Shown here one piece after another: positions 1-7,546 of a stretch of DNA of 64,000 nucleotides. The notes under the pieces are model-generated. The model was not told the origin of the DNA. It searched no databases and worked only from the letters and a program-made list of their open reading frames with translations. This DNA is from Tianweitania sp. UT-5YL-CI-8 (GTDB lineage Bacteria > Pseudomonadota > Alphaproteobacteria > Rhizobiales > Rhizobiaceae), in assembly GCF_030010215.1 (NCBI RefSeq), contig NZ_JASCRR010000010.1, forward strand, positions 1-64,000, written 5' to 3'. Positions within the stretch are counted from its first letter, which is position 1. Each line of letters begins with the position of its first letter. A program made the translations under genes and the position numbers.

Positions 1-123
1 CCTCGGGGAGCCTTCTTCACCTACGGGGGAACGAAGGAACTTGCCGACCAGTGGATCAGCAAGTGGAAGGAATGGTACGCGGTCAATTGGGATGAGCCGT
101 TTCCGGCCGGAGACAGAAGATGA
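1..123 (+). CDS. C-terminal end of an unknown protein, cut by the window edge
   Basis: Reading frame 1 is open from the first base and ends with TGA at 121-123, giving the last 40 residues of a protein that begins to the left. The tail is rich in aromatic residues (several Trp, Phe and Tyr) and carries no motif I recognise. Its stop overlaps the start of the next gene in an ATGA, as that gene does with the integrase, so the three are probably translated together and belong to the same integrated element. No function can be assigned from this fragment; a phage or island protein is the likely source given the neighbours. Confidence 0.55.
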   Translation, partial: PRGAFFTYGGTKELADQWISKWKEWYAVNWDEPFPAGDRR

Positions 124-368
124 AAGCTGCGAATGATAACGAACAGCGCCTTCTGTCTCGTAGCGAGGCATCATCTTACTGCGGCTGTAGCGTCGCGACG
201 TTTTCCGGATGGGTGTCGGCAGGCCACATGCCAAAGCCGGTCTTCGGCTCGAGGCGATGGGACAAGCGGGCGATCGATCTAGCGCTCGACAGAGCGTCGG
301 GGCTAGCCTTGCCTGCGGGCAAAGGCGACGAGGATCCAGTGCAGCGCTGGCTTAGGACGGGAACATGA
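120..368 (+). CDS. AlpA/excisionase-like small DNA-binding protein
   Basis: This 82-residue protein has a segment near residues 13-50 (SRSEASSYCGCSVATFSGWV and on to a Pro-Lys-Pro and an Arg-Trp-Asp) that matches the winged-helix layout of AlpA, MerR-type and excisionase proteins: a helix-turn-helix followed by a short wing and a conserved basic-Trp element. Such proteins usually steer integrase toward excision or regulate the element. It starts in an ATGA overlap with the preceding frame and ends in another with the integrase (365-368), a typical xis-int arrangement. The assignment rests on motif and position; it could instead be a transcriptional activator of the integrase. Confidence 0.7.
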   Translation: MKAANDNEQRLLSRSEASSYCGCSVATFSGWVSAGHMPKPVFGSRRWDKRAIDLALDRASGLALPAGKGDEDPVQRWLRTGT

Positions 369-1444
369 GGGTTAAACTCAAAAAGGTAGCGCGCGTCTGG
401 AAGACTCTCTCCGACGGTCGGCGTCTTCGCTACATCTATGCATGGCGCGGCGGTCCGCTTCTCAAGGACGAGACTGGGACACCCTTGCAGGACGGCGACC
501 CGCGTCTCGTGGAGGCATATGTTGCCGCTCAAAATGCAAGGAAATCAGAGAATGCCGATACACTCGACACCTTGATTGGCGAGTTTAAGGCATCGTCTGA
601 GTACAGCGGAAAGAGTGCGAAAACTCAAAAAGGTTACGACTTGTACATTACGCGGCTGCGTAATTATTCGGTAGGCGATCGCAGCCTTACCGCAATGCCA
701 CTGGCTGCCGTTCAGCACCCCTCCGCCCGCGGCATTTTCAAGGCTTGGCGCGACACCATGGCGGATAAGCCCCGCACCGCCGATTACGCGTGGGTTACAC
801 TGGCGCGCATTCTCTCCGTGGCCAAGGACAACGGTCGCATCTCAGTCAACGTGTGCGAGCGAGGCGGGCGCCTTTATAAGGCCGACCGAGCGGAGAAGGT
901 GTGGGAAGCGGACGACATAGCGGCTATGGTGGCCGCAGCAAGCCACCCGCTGCAAATGGCGCTGATGATGGCGCTTTGGACCGGGCAGCGCGAGGGTGAC
1001 CTTCTGCGCGTGCCGTGGTCGGCCTATGACGGCAAGCGGCTGAAGATGCGCCAGGGCAAGACAGGTGCGCGCGTCACTGTCCCTGTCGGCGCGCCGCTGA
1101 AGGCCCTGCTTGACGCCGCTGCCACTACCAAAACCACGACAACCATCCTCGCTAACACGAAGGGCAAGTCCTGGACCGAGGACGGCTTTCGCGCATCATG
1201 GGGCAAGGCATGCAAGAAGGCCGGCGTTCAAGGGCTGACGTTTCACGACATCCGTGGAACCGCAGTCACGCGGCTTGCCCTAGCCGGATGCTCTGTTTCG
1301 CAGATCGCGTCCATCACTGGACACTCCCTGAAGGACGTCGAATCCATCCTTGATGCGCACTACCTTGGCGGCCGTGTTGAACTTGCCGAGCAGGCGATGG
1401 AGCGTCTGGAAAAGCATTCGGAAAAGACAGCCAAGACTCAATAA
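365..1444 (+). CDS. int: Tyrosine-type site-specific integrase
   Basis: A 359-residue phage/island integrase. The C-terminal catalytic domain shows the expected residues in order: Arg209 (WTGQREGDLL), His294 and Arg297 (LTFHDIRGTAVTRLA), His320 (ITGHS) and the nucleophile Tyr333 (DAHYLG). Residues 65-165 form the SAM-like core-binding domain. The enzyme cuts and rejoins DNA at att sites. It ends about 100 bases before a partial tRNA-Lys(CTT), the predicted attR, so it is very likely the integrase of the element whose right end lies here. The start ATG overlaps the stop of the excisionase-like gene. All catalytic residues are present, so it looks functional. Confidence 0.93.
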   Translation: MRVKLKKVARVWKTLSDGRRLRYIYAWRGGPLLKDETGTPLQDGDPRLVEAYVAAQNARKSENADTLDTLIGEFKASSEYSGKSAKTQKGYDLYITRLRNYSVGDRSLTAMPLAAVQHPSARGIFKAWRDTMADKPRTADYAWVTLARILSVAKDNGRISVNVCERGGRLYKADRAEKVWEADDIAAMVAAASHPLQMALMMALWTGQREGDLLRVPWSAYDGKRLKMRQGKTGARVTVPVGAPLKALLDAAATTKTTTTILANTKGKSWTEDGFRASWGKACKKAGVQGLTFHDIRGTAVTRLALAGCSVSQIASITGHSLKDVESILDAHYLGGRVELAEQAMERLEKHSEKTAKTQ

Positions 1445-1547
1445 AATACAGCAAAACTTGGTTTGCTTTTCTTTCGTAACGTATTGATATTCGCATAGTC
1501 AAAATCGACACAGTTTGCAAAAATGTTCAATAAAAACGCATTTTACA

Positions 1548-1597
1548 GCTGACTCTTAATCAGCGGGTCCACAGTTCAATCCTGTGCACACCCACCA
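1548..1597 (+). other. attR: 3' half of tRNA-Lys(CTT)
   Basis: The sequence contains a perfect anticodon stem-loop (GCTGA, CTCTTAA, TCAGC; anticodon CTT), a T arm (CACAG, TTCAATC, CTGTG at 1570-1586), the acceptor 3' strand CACACCC, discriminator A and encoded CCA at 1595-1597. The D arm and 5' acceptor strand are missing: the preceding AT-rich bases 1499-1545 cannot fold into them. This is the usual outcome of integration into a tRNA gene; the intact tRNA should lie at the far, left end of the element. Not expected to be a working tRNA. Confidence 0.85.
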
Positions 1598-1717
1598 AAT
1601 TTTCCAAAGACTTAGGCGAGATTGCGGACCGTGGCGACAACCCGGCGCCGTTTTTCTGCGCCCTGCCAAAAATTCCAGCCACAGCGTCCACGCAGACCCC
1701 CTATGCAAAATTGTGCA

Positions 1718-1746
1718 TTGCAGCATAGACGGTCGTCGCCTAGATT
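1718..1746 (+). promoter_or_regulatory. Sigma-70-like promoter of the small RNA, with overlapping TGC-rich inverted repeat
   Basis: TTGCAG (1718-1723) and TAGATT (1741-1746) are separated by 17 bases, a good -35/-10 pair that would start transcription near 1753, just before the first hairpin of the small RNA. The -35 box lies inside a TGC-rich inverted repeat at 1701-1728 (CTATGC ... GCATAG, with TGCATTGCAGCA inside) resembling sites described for PhaR/AniA regulators of polyhydroxybutyrate genes. The regulator link is inference only. Confidence 0.5.
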
Positions 1747-1752
1747 TGGGTG

Positions 1753-1866
1753 GTCGGCCATCTACTCCTCCCAGATGCGATGCCGGCACCCGAAGGCGGC
1801 GAACCTCCTCCCTCGCCTCCTTTAGAATTGAGCCCGCTGCACCTCCTCCCGCAGCGGGCTTTTTCT
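1753..1866 (+). ncRNA. Candidate cuckoo-type (anti-Shine-Dalgarno) small RNA
   Basis: Three successive hairpins each present an anti-Shine-Dalgarno sequence in the loop. Hairpin 1: CATCT (1759-1763), loop ACTCCTCCC, AGATG (1773-1777). Hairpin 2: AAGG-C-GGCGA (1793-1802), loop ACCTCCTCCC, TCGCC-T-CCTT (1813-1822). Hairpin 3: GCCCGCTGC (1832-1840), loop ACCTCCTCCC, GCAGCGGGC (1851-1859) followed by a T run, which is also the terminator. This matches the Rhizobiales cuckoo RNAs, a family (including alpha-r14) defined by repeated CCUCCUCCC loops that are thought to pair with ribosome binding sites in trans. The 5' end is set from the predicted promoter. No open reading frame with a plausible start covers it on this strand. 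Confidence 0.78.
1832..1866 (+). terminator. Rho-independent terminator of the small RNA
   Basis: A perfect 9-bp GC-rich stem (1832-1840 with 1851-1859) and a 10-base loop is followed by TTTTTC. It ends the small RNA and insulates the next gene at 1936. Confidence 0.85.
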
Positions 1867-1935
1867 TTTTCAGCTTCTGACTCAGCGCAGGAACCAACCC
1901 TGCCACCAGTCATTAAGCGGAAAAGGAACACCTCT

Positions 1936-2217
1936 ATGATCCGTCTTCTTGCATCTGCAGCGCTGGGCTATGTCGGCTGGCGGGTTGTCTCGCGCATCGT
2001 CGAGGAGCATTTCAGGCCCAGTGAGCGGCCCGGATCCGATCTGGGCCTCGCCGTTTCCATCGCTGAAACCACCGAGGCGGCCGACGCGACAGCCGAACCG
2101 TTGCGAGTGACCGAGACGGCTCGCACCCTGAAGGCGGCGCATCTTGAAGCGACGGCGTCAGAATCTGCGATCGTCGCGGCCCTTAAGCACAACAGCACAA
2201 CTCCCACCGTCGACTAG
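1936..2217 (+). CDS. Small hypothetical protein with an N-terminal hydrophobic segment
   Basis: A 93-residue protein. The ATG at 1936 is preceded by an AAAAGGA ribosome binding site at 1921-1927, which favours it over the longer frame running back into the small RNA. Residues 1-22 form one hydrophobic helix (MIRLLASAALGYVGWRVVSR), followed by a hydrophilic, Ala/Thr/Glu-rich tail that ends in a short helix and a Thr-Pro-rich end. It is probably anchored in the inner membrane by its N terminus. I do not recognise a family. It is the first gene of the chromosome proper beyond the attR and the small RNA, and stands alone. Confidence 0.65.
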   Translation: MIRLLASAALGYVGWRVVSRIVEEHFRPSERPGSDLGLAVSIAETTEAADATAEPLRVTETARTLKAAHLEATASESAIVAALKHNSTTPTVD

Positions 2218-2246
2218 CGGATTTCCGCCGCCAACCAACCGCGTGG

Positions 2247-3161
2247 CTATGCTCTCAGCGCCCCCTCCGAGACTTTTACGGCATGCCCGCCGATACGCGC
2301 GCGTTTGAGCGCGCCTTCCACCACGTCGAGCTCAAGCCGGATGCGCGAGGGGCGACCCATCTCAAGCCCCTGTTCGATCCACAGACGATGCGAACCGTCC
2401 AGCAGATCGTCGAAATGACGCACCGTGCCAGCAAAGGCTGCTGCCGCCGAGCCGGTTGCCGGATCCTCGTAGGGTGGATGCCCGGCGACGAACATGCGGG
2501 CATGGAAGGCGCTATCATGCTGCACCGTCTCGCGGCAGTAGATATAGGCCGAGGCCACCGCGGTAGGGCTCTTCCGCGGCGCGAAGCCAAACCAGGCATC
2601 GACATCCAGCCGCACCCTTGCTGCGGCTTCCAGCCCCGAAACCGGCACCGTTATATAAGGCACACCCGCCGACCAGGCGCTGACCTTGTGATTCTCGAAG
2701 CCGATCTCATGCGGCCCAAGCCCGAGTGCGGCGCCGACGACTGCCGCATCCACCTCGAGCGGAACGGGCTGCGGCAGGCTGGGCAGGTCGAATTCGGCGA
2801 AGGATACACCGTCGATCTCCGTCACGGCGCAGCGCACCGGGCCGATCTTCTCTTCGAGCACGAAGATGCCCGATGAAGTCGCTGAATCGGCCGCCTGCGC
2901 CAAGGCTATCGCCGAGCCTACGGTGGGATGGCCCGCGAAGGGCATCTCGTAGTGCGGCGTGAAAATGCGGATGCGGGCGCGATGCATCGGCTTCAGCGCC
3001 GGCAGCACGAACACCGTCTCAGAGAGATTGAATTCGGCGGCCAGTTGCTGCATCCGGGCGTCCGACAGCCCCTCGCAGTCGAAGACGATAGCCAGCGGGT
3101 TTCCGGCCAACCTGTCGCGCGTGAACACGTCGTAGATGGCGTAGTTTCTGTCCCGATCCAT
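2247..3161 (-). CDS. PhzF family isomerase/epimerase-like protein
   Basis: A 304-residue member of the PhzF fold (two diaminopimelate-epimerase-like halves). The family signatures are visible: GNPLAIV near residue 20, the NLSETVFVL segment holding the catalytic Glu, the MPFAGHPTVGSA loop, and the DPATGSAAAAF anion-binding loop in the second half. PhzF itself isomerises an intermediate of phenazine synthesis, but most members have unknown substrates and no phenazine genes are present here. I place the start at 3161 because GGAAGG lies 8 bases upstream; the longer frame adds ten non-conserved residues. It stands alone, pointing away from the efflux operon. Confidence 0.85.
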   Translation of the reverse strand: MDRDRNYAIYDVFTRDRLAGNPLAIVFDCEGLSDARMQQLAAEFNLSETVFVLPALKPMHRARIRIFTPHYEMPFAGHPTVGSAIALAQAADSATSSGIFVLEEKIGPVRCAVTEIDGVSFAEFDLPSLPQPVPLEVDAAVVGAALGLGPHEIGFENHKVSAWSAGVPYITVPVSGLEAAARVRLDVDAWFGFAPRKSPTAVASAYIYCRETVQHDSAFHARMFVAGHPPYEDPATGSAAAAFAGTVRHFDDLLDGSHRLWIEQGLEMGRPSRIRLELDVVEGALKRARIGGHAVKVSEGALRA

Positions 3162-3282
3162 GCGTCTCGCCTTCCGTCCCGCTCCCAACATGAGCGAAAT
3201 TTAATTTGTATTCTGAGCCCTTAAGGGCGATCTCTGACCTGCGGCAGCCCTATAGCTGACGTCGCTTACGATAGGATTTGGC

Positions 3283-4602
3283 TTGGATCAGCTTGTCAAT
3301 CGTTCCGTCAAGGAACCTGTACCGGACCTGGAGGCTGAACTCGGCCTCGACGGCAAAGGCCGCACCAAGAGACGACGCGGCCGAATGGCGTGGATTCTAG
3401 CGGTCCTGGCGCTCGGTGTTGCCGGCGTGTTTGGCTACCAGTGGTACACGTCCAGCGGCGAGCGCATCCAGTTCACGACCGTTCCGGCTGAAACCGGCGA
3501 CCTGACGGTGGAGGTGAATTCCACCGGTACGCTGCAACCCTTGGTGCAGGTCGATATCTCGTCGGAGCTTTCCGGCGTGATTCGTTCTGTGCCGGTGGAG
3601 GAGAACCAGCAGGTCCGGAAAGGCGCCGTGCTTGCGGAGATGGATCGGGAGCGGCTGTCGGCCGAAGTCGAGCGCGCGCAAGCCTCCGCCGCTGCGGCGC
3701 GGGCCAAGCTGGACGACACGAAAATCACGCTGACCGAAAGCCAGCAGACCTTCGGCCGTACCGAATCGCTGACAGGGCGTGGCATGGCGACCCAGCAGGC
3801 GCTGGAAGCAGCGACCGCCGTGCGCGACCGGGCGCAGGCCGCCGTCAGTTCGGCCCAGGCCAGCCTGGCGATTGCCGAGGCGGACCTGAAGCTTGCTCAG
3901 GCCAATCTGGAAAAAAGCACCATCTACGCGCCCATCGACGGCGTCGTGCTGACGCGGTCGGTCAATCCCGGCCAGACCGTCTCGGCCTCGACCCAGGCGC
4001 CGATCCTGTTCGTGCTCGCTGCCGACCTGTCCAAGATGGAGCTGAAGGCCGCCATCGACGAGGCCGATATCGGCGGCGTGCAAAAGGGCCAGCAGGCGAA
4101 GTTTACCGTCGACGCATTCCCCGAACGCCAGTTCGAAGCTGAGATCCGCGACATCGCCTATGCCTCGGTCACCACCGACAATGTCGTCACTTACAACGCC
4201 AAGCTCGATGTCGAAAATGACGAGTTGCTGCTGCGCCCCGGCATGACCGCCACGGTCTCCATCGTCACCAAGGAGGCCAAGGGCGTCATCACCGTACCCA
4301 CCGCCGCCTTCCGCTATCGTCCGACGACGAACAGAGCAGAACGCAGCGGCGGCTTCAACATCCTCAGCATGTTCACCGGTCGCTCGCGAGGACCGGGCGG
4401 TTCCGGGCGCGGTCAACGCCAGACAGACTCCGGCACCAATGCGCCTGCGGACGGCACGCGACTGCTTTTTGTGCTCAAGGACGGCCGACCAACGCCTACG
4501 CAGGTGAAGACTGGCGTCAGCGATGGCGACATGACCGAGGTGGTCTCCGGCCTCGCGGTCGGCGACCAGATCGTCACCGGCTCCAGCACGGTGCGGAACT
4601 GA
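3283..4602 (+). CDS. macA: MacA-type periplasmic adaptor (membrane fusion protein)
   Basis: A 439-residue membrane fusion protein. A membrane anchor lies near residues 35-53 (MAWILAVLALGVAGVFGY), then the lipoyl half-motif (VEVNSTGTLQPLVQVDISSE), an Ala/Gln/Glu-rich alpha-helical hairpin at about 110-190, the second lipoyl half (YAPIDGVVLTRSVNPGQTV) and a beta-barrel. A Gly/Arg/Ser-rich insertion at about 350-390 interrupts the membrane-proximal domain. It would link the inner-membrane ABC transporter encoded just downstream to an outer-membrane channel. The start is TTG with a weak upstream AGGAT; the ATG at residue 30 would leave the anchor at the extreme N terminus and is a possible alternative. 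Four bases separate it from the ATPase gene. Confidence 0.88.
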   Translation: MDQLVNRSVKEPVPDLEAELGLDGKGRTKRRRGRMAWILAVLALGVAGVFGYQWYTSSGERIQFTTVPAETGDLTVEVNSTGTLQPLVQVDISSELSGVIRSVPVEENQQVRKGAVLAEMDRERLSAEVERAQASAAAARAKLDDTKITLTESQQTFGRTESLTGRGMATQQALEAATAVRDRAQAAVSSAQASLAIAEADLKLAQANLEKSTIYAPIDGVVLTRSVNPGQTVSASTQAPILFVLAADLSKMELKAAIDEADIGGVQKGQQAKFTVDAFPERQFEAEIRDIAYASVTTDNVVTYNAKLDVENDELLLRPGMTATVSIVTKEAKGVITVPTAAFRYRPTTNRAERSGGFNILSMFTGRSRGPGGSGRGQRQTDSGTNAPADGTRLLFVLKDGRPTPTQVKTGVSDGDMTEVVSGLAVGDQIVTGSSTVRN

Positions 4603-4606
4603 CCCG

Positions 4607-5311
4607 ATGGCAGAAGCCCCGCTGATCAGCTTCCAACAGGTCTGGAAGACCTATGGCGAGGGCGAGGCGCGGGTTCACGCCCTGGCCGGCGTCGACATGA
4701 CCATCGAGCGTGGCGACTTCGTCGCCATTATGGGGCCTTCCGGCTCGGGCAAATCGACCTCGATGAACATTGTCGGCTGCCTCGACACCCCGACAAAGGG
4801 GCGCTACGGCTTTCTCGGCGTCGATGCCGGACGGCTCGACCGCACCCGCCGCGCGATCCTGCGCAATTTGCATATCGGCTTCGTCTTCCAGGGCTACAAC
4901 CTTCTGCCGCGCACCACGGCTGCGGAAAATGTCGAATTGCCGCTGATCTATCGCGGCATGGCCAGCGGCGAGCGGCGCAAGCTCGCCATGCAGGCGCTGG
5001 GCGAGGTCGGGCTTGACGGCCGCGAGCATCACACACCGGCTGAATTGTCCGGCGGCCAGCAGCAGCGTGTGGCCATTGCACGCGCCATCGTCACCCGCCC
5101 CACCCTTCTCGTCGCCGACGAGCCGACCGGCAATCTCGACACCGCGCGCAGCCACGAGATCATGGAACTGATGACGCGGCTCAACGCCGATTACGGTCTG
5201 ACCATCGTCATGGTCACGCATGAGCCCGACATTGCCGGCTATGCCCGCCGCACCATCGCCTTCCGCGACGGGCAGATTGCCTCCGACACGTTGCAGGCGG
5301 AGGCCGCCTGA
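4607..5311 (+). CDS. macB: MacB-type ABC transporter ATP-binding subunit
   Basis: A 234-residue ABC ATPase of the LolD/MacB class. Walker A is GPSGSGKST (near residue 45), the Q-loop is VFQGYNLL, the signature is [14 protein letters not shown], and Walker B with its catalytic Glu is [12 protein letters not shown]; the switch His follows in VMVTHEP. It powers the permease encoded immediately downstream, with which it shares an ATGA overlap at 5308-5311. In E. coli MacB the ATPase and permease are fused in one chain; here they are separate proteins. The substrate is unknown; macrolides, peptides and lipids are handled by relatives. Confidence 0.9.
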   Translation: MAEAPLISFQQVWKTYGEGEARVHALAGVDMTIERGDFVAIMGPSGSGKSTSMNIVGCLDTPTKGRYGFLGVDAGRLDRTRRAILRNLHIGFVFQGYNLLPRTTAAENVELPLIYRGMASGERRKLAMQALGEVGLDGREHHTPAELSGGQQQRVAIARAIVTRPTLLVADEPTGNLDTARSHEIMELMTRLNADYGLTIVMVTHEPDIAGYARRTIAFRDGQIASDTLQAEAA

Positions 5312-6522
5312 TGCTGCTCGAAACCATCCGGCTCGCGCTCCGCTCGGTCCGTCGCAACGTGTTGCGCTCCTTCCTGACGCTGCTGGGCATCGTCATCGGC
5401 GTTGCGGCGGTGATTGCCATGCTGACCATCGGCAGCGGCACGACGGCCAAGGTGCGGTCGGACATCTCTGCGCTCGGCTCCAACCTGCTGACGGTGCGCT
5501 CCGGTCGGCCTGCTTCGCCCGGCCAGCCGCCCGTCCGCTCAAATCGCCCGCTGGAGGACAAGGACGTGGCCGCGCTGCGAAGCCACCTGCTTGGCGCGCG
5601 TGCGATTTCCGGCGCTTCGCAGAAAACCGTCAATGTCGTCTCCGGCACCGAAAGCCTGTCGGTCTCGGTGACGGGTTCCGACACCGGCTATTTCGATGCC
5701 CGCAACCTCGCCGTGATCGACGGCAGGCTCTACAGCGATGCCGAAATCCGTAGCGGCGCCAATGTCTGCCTGGTCGGCGAAACGGTACGCCAGCAGTTCT
5801 TCGGCGCGGCAAGCCCGCTGGGGTCGACCATCCGTGTCGGCCGCATGAGCTGCGACATCATCGGCCTGCTTGAGCCCAAGGGCTATACCGGCTTCGGCCA
5901 GGACCAGGACAATGTCGTGATGATGCCGCTGACCACCTTCCAGCGCCGTATCGCCGGCAACCGAAACATCGAGACCATCTATGTCGCGGCTGACGATGCC
6001 ACGCCGACGTCGGAACTGCAGACCCGCATCGAGGACATCATCCGCGACACGCGCCGCATCACCGCCGACAAGGAAGACGATTTCAACGTCCGCGACATGA
6101 CCCAGATCGCGGACGCCATGGCCAGCGCCACCAGCACCATGACCGGCATGCTGAGCGCTGTCGCCGGCGTCAGCCTTTTGGTCGGCGGCATCGGCATCAT
6201 GAACATCATGCTGGTCTCGGTGACCGAACGCACGCGCGAGATCGGCATCCGGCTCGCCATCGGCGCGCATGAGAAACACATCCTCATCCAGTTCCTGGTC
6301 GAGGCAACCGTGCTGTCGGTGCTGGGCGGGTTGATCGGGATCGCCATCGGGCTGGCGCTCGCCGGTGCGGCGTCTCTGGCGCTTTCTATCCCATTCGCGC
6401 CGAGCCTTGCGGTCGTGTTCATGGCTGTCGGCTTCTCAGCCCTTATCGGGATGGTGTTCGGGTTTTTCCCCGCCCTGCGCGGCGCGCGGCTCGACCCCAT
6501 CGAGGCGCTCCGGCACGAGTGA
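5311..6522 (+). CDS. MacB-type ABC transporter permease (FtsX domain)
   Basis: A 403-residue permease with the MacB/FtsX layout: a first transmembrane helix near residues 20-42 (SFLTLLGIVIGVAAVIAMLT), a large periplasmic domain of about 230 residues (MacB_PCD), and three helices at the C-terminal end that include the conserved GIMNIMLVSVTERTREIGIR stretch. It completes the tripartite efflux or lipid/peptide export system with the adaptor and ATPase just upstream. The outer-membrane partner is not encoded nearby, so a TolC-like protein is presumably shared. The operon ends here, seven bases before the first of two inverted repeat elements. Confidence 0.9.
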   Translation: MLLETIRLALRSVRRNVLRSFLTLLGIVIGVAAVIAMLTIGSGTTAKVRSDISALGSNLLTVRSGRPASPGQPPVRSNRPLEDKDVAALRSHLLGARAISGASQKTVNVVSGTESLSVSVTGSDTGYFDARNLAVIDGRLYSDAEIRSGANVCLVGETVRQQFFGAASPLGSTIRVGRMSCDIIGLLEPKGYTGFGQDQDNVVMMPLTTFQRRIAGNRNIETIYVAADDATPTSELQTRIEDIIRDTRRITADKEDDFNVRDMTQIADAMASATSTMTGMLSAVAGVSLLVGGIGIMNIMLVSVTERTREIGIRLAIGAHEKHILIQFLVEATVLSVLGGLIGIAIGLALAGAASLALSIPFAPSLAVVFMAVGFSALIGMVFGFFPALRGARLDPIEALRHE

Positions 6523-6528
6523 TAGGTT

Positions 6529-6605
6529 GTGCGTCCTTCGAGGCTCGCCATTCGACGGAATGTGATCCTGCTACGCCGTGCGGGCTCACACCTCAGGATG
6601 AGGGA
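6529..6605. repeat. Palindromic repeat element, left copy
   Basis: Outer arm (GTGCGTCCTTCGAGGCTCGC, starting 6529) and inner arm (ending CTCAGGATGAGGG near 6604) are partly complementary to each other, and both reappear in reverse at 6735-6812. The arms match the short palindromic repeats scattered between genes in many Rhizobiales (RIME-like). It may also form a structure at the 3' end of the efflux transcript. Confidence 0.75.
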
Positions 6606-6734
6606 CCGTGGTGCGGTTATGGTGCCAAGTTCTGAAGCGTGTTGCGGTTAATCGATGTAGTCACGAGCTTTGATTGCTCAGCCGCATATGACGATCAACC
6701 CGCTTGCAGAATGCAGCGCAATTGTCACCGACCT

Positions 6735-6812
6735 CCCTCATCCTGAGGTGCGAGCCCGCAAAACATTGATTAAATTGTTTAATCGTCGACGGGCGAGCCT
6801 CGAAGGACGCAC
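6735..6812. repeat. Palindromic repeat element, right (inverted) copy
   Basis: Reverse-oriented copy of the element at 6529-6605: the 21-base outer arm is a perfect match and the inner arm differs at one base. The centre is different: it holds its own palindrome GATTAAA-TTG-TTTAATC (about 6768-6784). The 129 bases between the copies hold no gene that I can support. Confidence 0.75.
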
Positions 6813-6819
6813 CCAGGGA

Positions 6820-7542
6820 TCAACTCACCGCACCCCCAAAATGCCATCTCACCAGTGGCAGCATATGCGGCATCAGCCCCTCGGGCAGGTCGTCCAGGCC
6901 GCGGATGATGACAGGGCCGACGATTTCCGGATCGGCATCCCTCGCAACGAAATCTTTGATCCTCGCGGCAATCGCGTCGGCCGTCTCGGGAAGCCGGTAG
7001 CAGCGCACGATCACCGTTCCACCCAGCGTCGACAGCACCTGCAGACCCTCGGACCGCCGGGCCTCGGCCAGATCAAGCCCGGTCTCCTCGCCCACTTCGC
7101 GGGCCATGTTGTAGTCGAGCATGACCTGCCCGTCGGCACTGAAATCCTCCGGCTCGAAGGAGCCCGCCGCGAAATAAACTTTCCCCGCATTGGCGGTCTG
7201 CGCACCCATGCGGATCGCTATCAGCGCATTGTCGGAGGAAATCAGCATGGCATGCGCAAAGGCATGCTCGCCGCTGGGGACCGGCTTGAGCTTGCGCCAA
7301 TAGAGGAAGGTCGAGAAGCCGATCTCGTGGCAGATGCCGGTCAGCATTCGCCCTGCATAGCTGAGCGACGACAACAGCACCACGCGCCCGTCGAACAGAG
7401 CCGGCCGCGCGGCGATTTCGCCGGCCCAGTTCCTGGCGATGGCCTCCGCGTTCTCCAGCTCGAACGGATGCGGCTCCTTCACCAGGCGCACATCGACCGT
7501 ATCGACCGGCAAGATGACATCGCGGGGAAGATCGAAGACCAT
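6820..7542 (-). CDS. Nudix hydrolase-like protein
   Basis: A 240-residue protein. A Nudix signature core, REVGEETGL, is present at about residues 148-156, with an upstream GSFEPED that fits the glycine-led start of the box but with a longer spacing than the canonical motif. Nudix enzymes hydrolyse nucleoside diphosphates linked to another group; the substrate cannot be told. The start at 7542 lies four bases after the stop of the upstream endonuclease/phosphatase gene, so the two form an operon. Protein size and the late position of the box suggest an N-terminal domain of about 120 residues that precedes the Nudix fold. It ends next to the right palindromic repeat. Confidence 0.75.
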   Translation of the reverse strand: MVFDLPRDVILPVDTVDVRLVKEPHPFELENAEAIARNWAGEIAARPALFDGRVVLLSSLSYAGRMLTGICHEIGFSTFLYWRKLKPVPSGEHAFAHAMLISSDNALIAIRMGAQTANAGKVYFAAGSFEPEDFSADGQVMLDYNMAREVGEETGLDLAEARRSEGLQVLSTLGGTVIVRCYRLPETADAIAARIKDFVARDADPEIVGPVIIRGLDDLPEGLMPHMLPLVRWHFGGAVS

Positions 7543-7546
7543 GGCA

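Noticed and set aside
1556-1906. Minus-strand frames across the small RNA region
   Set aside because: They arise from the CCTCC repeats and terminator; no plausible start site and no conserved sequence.
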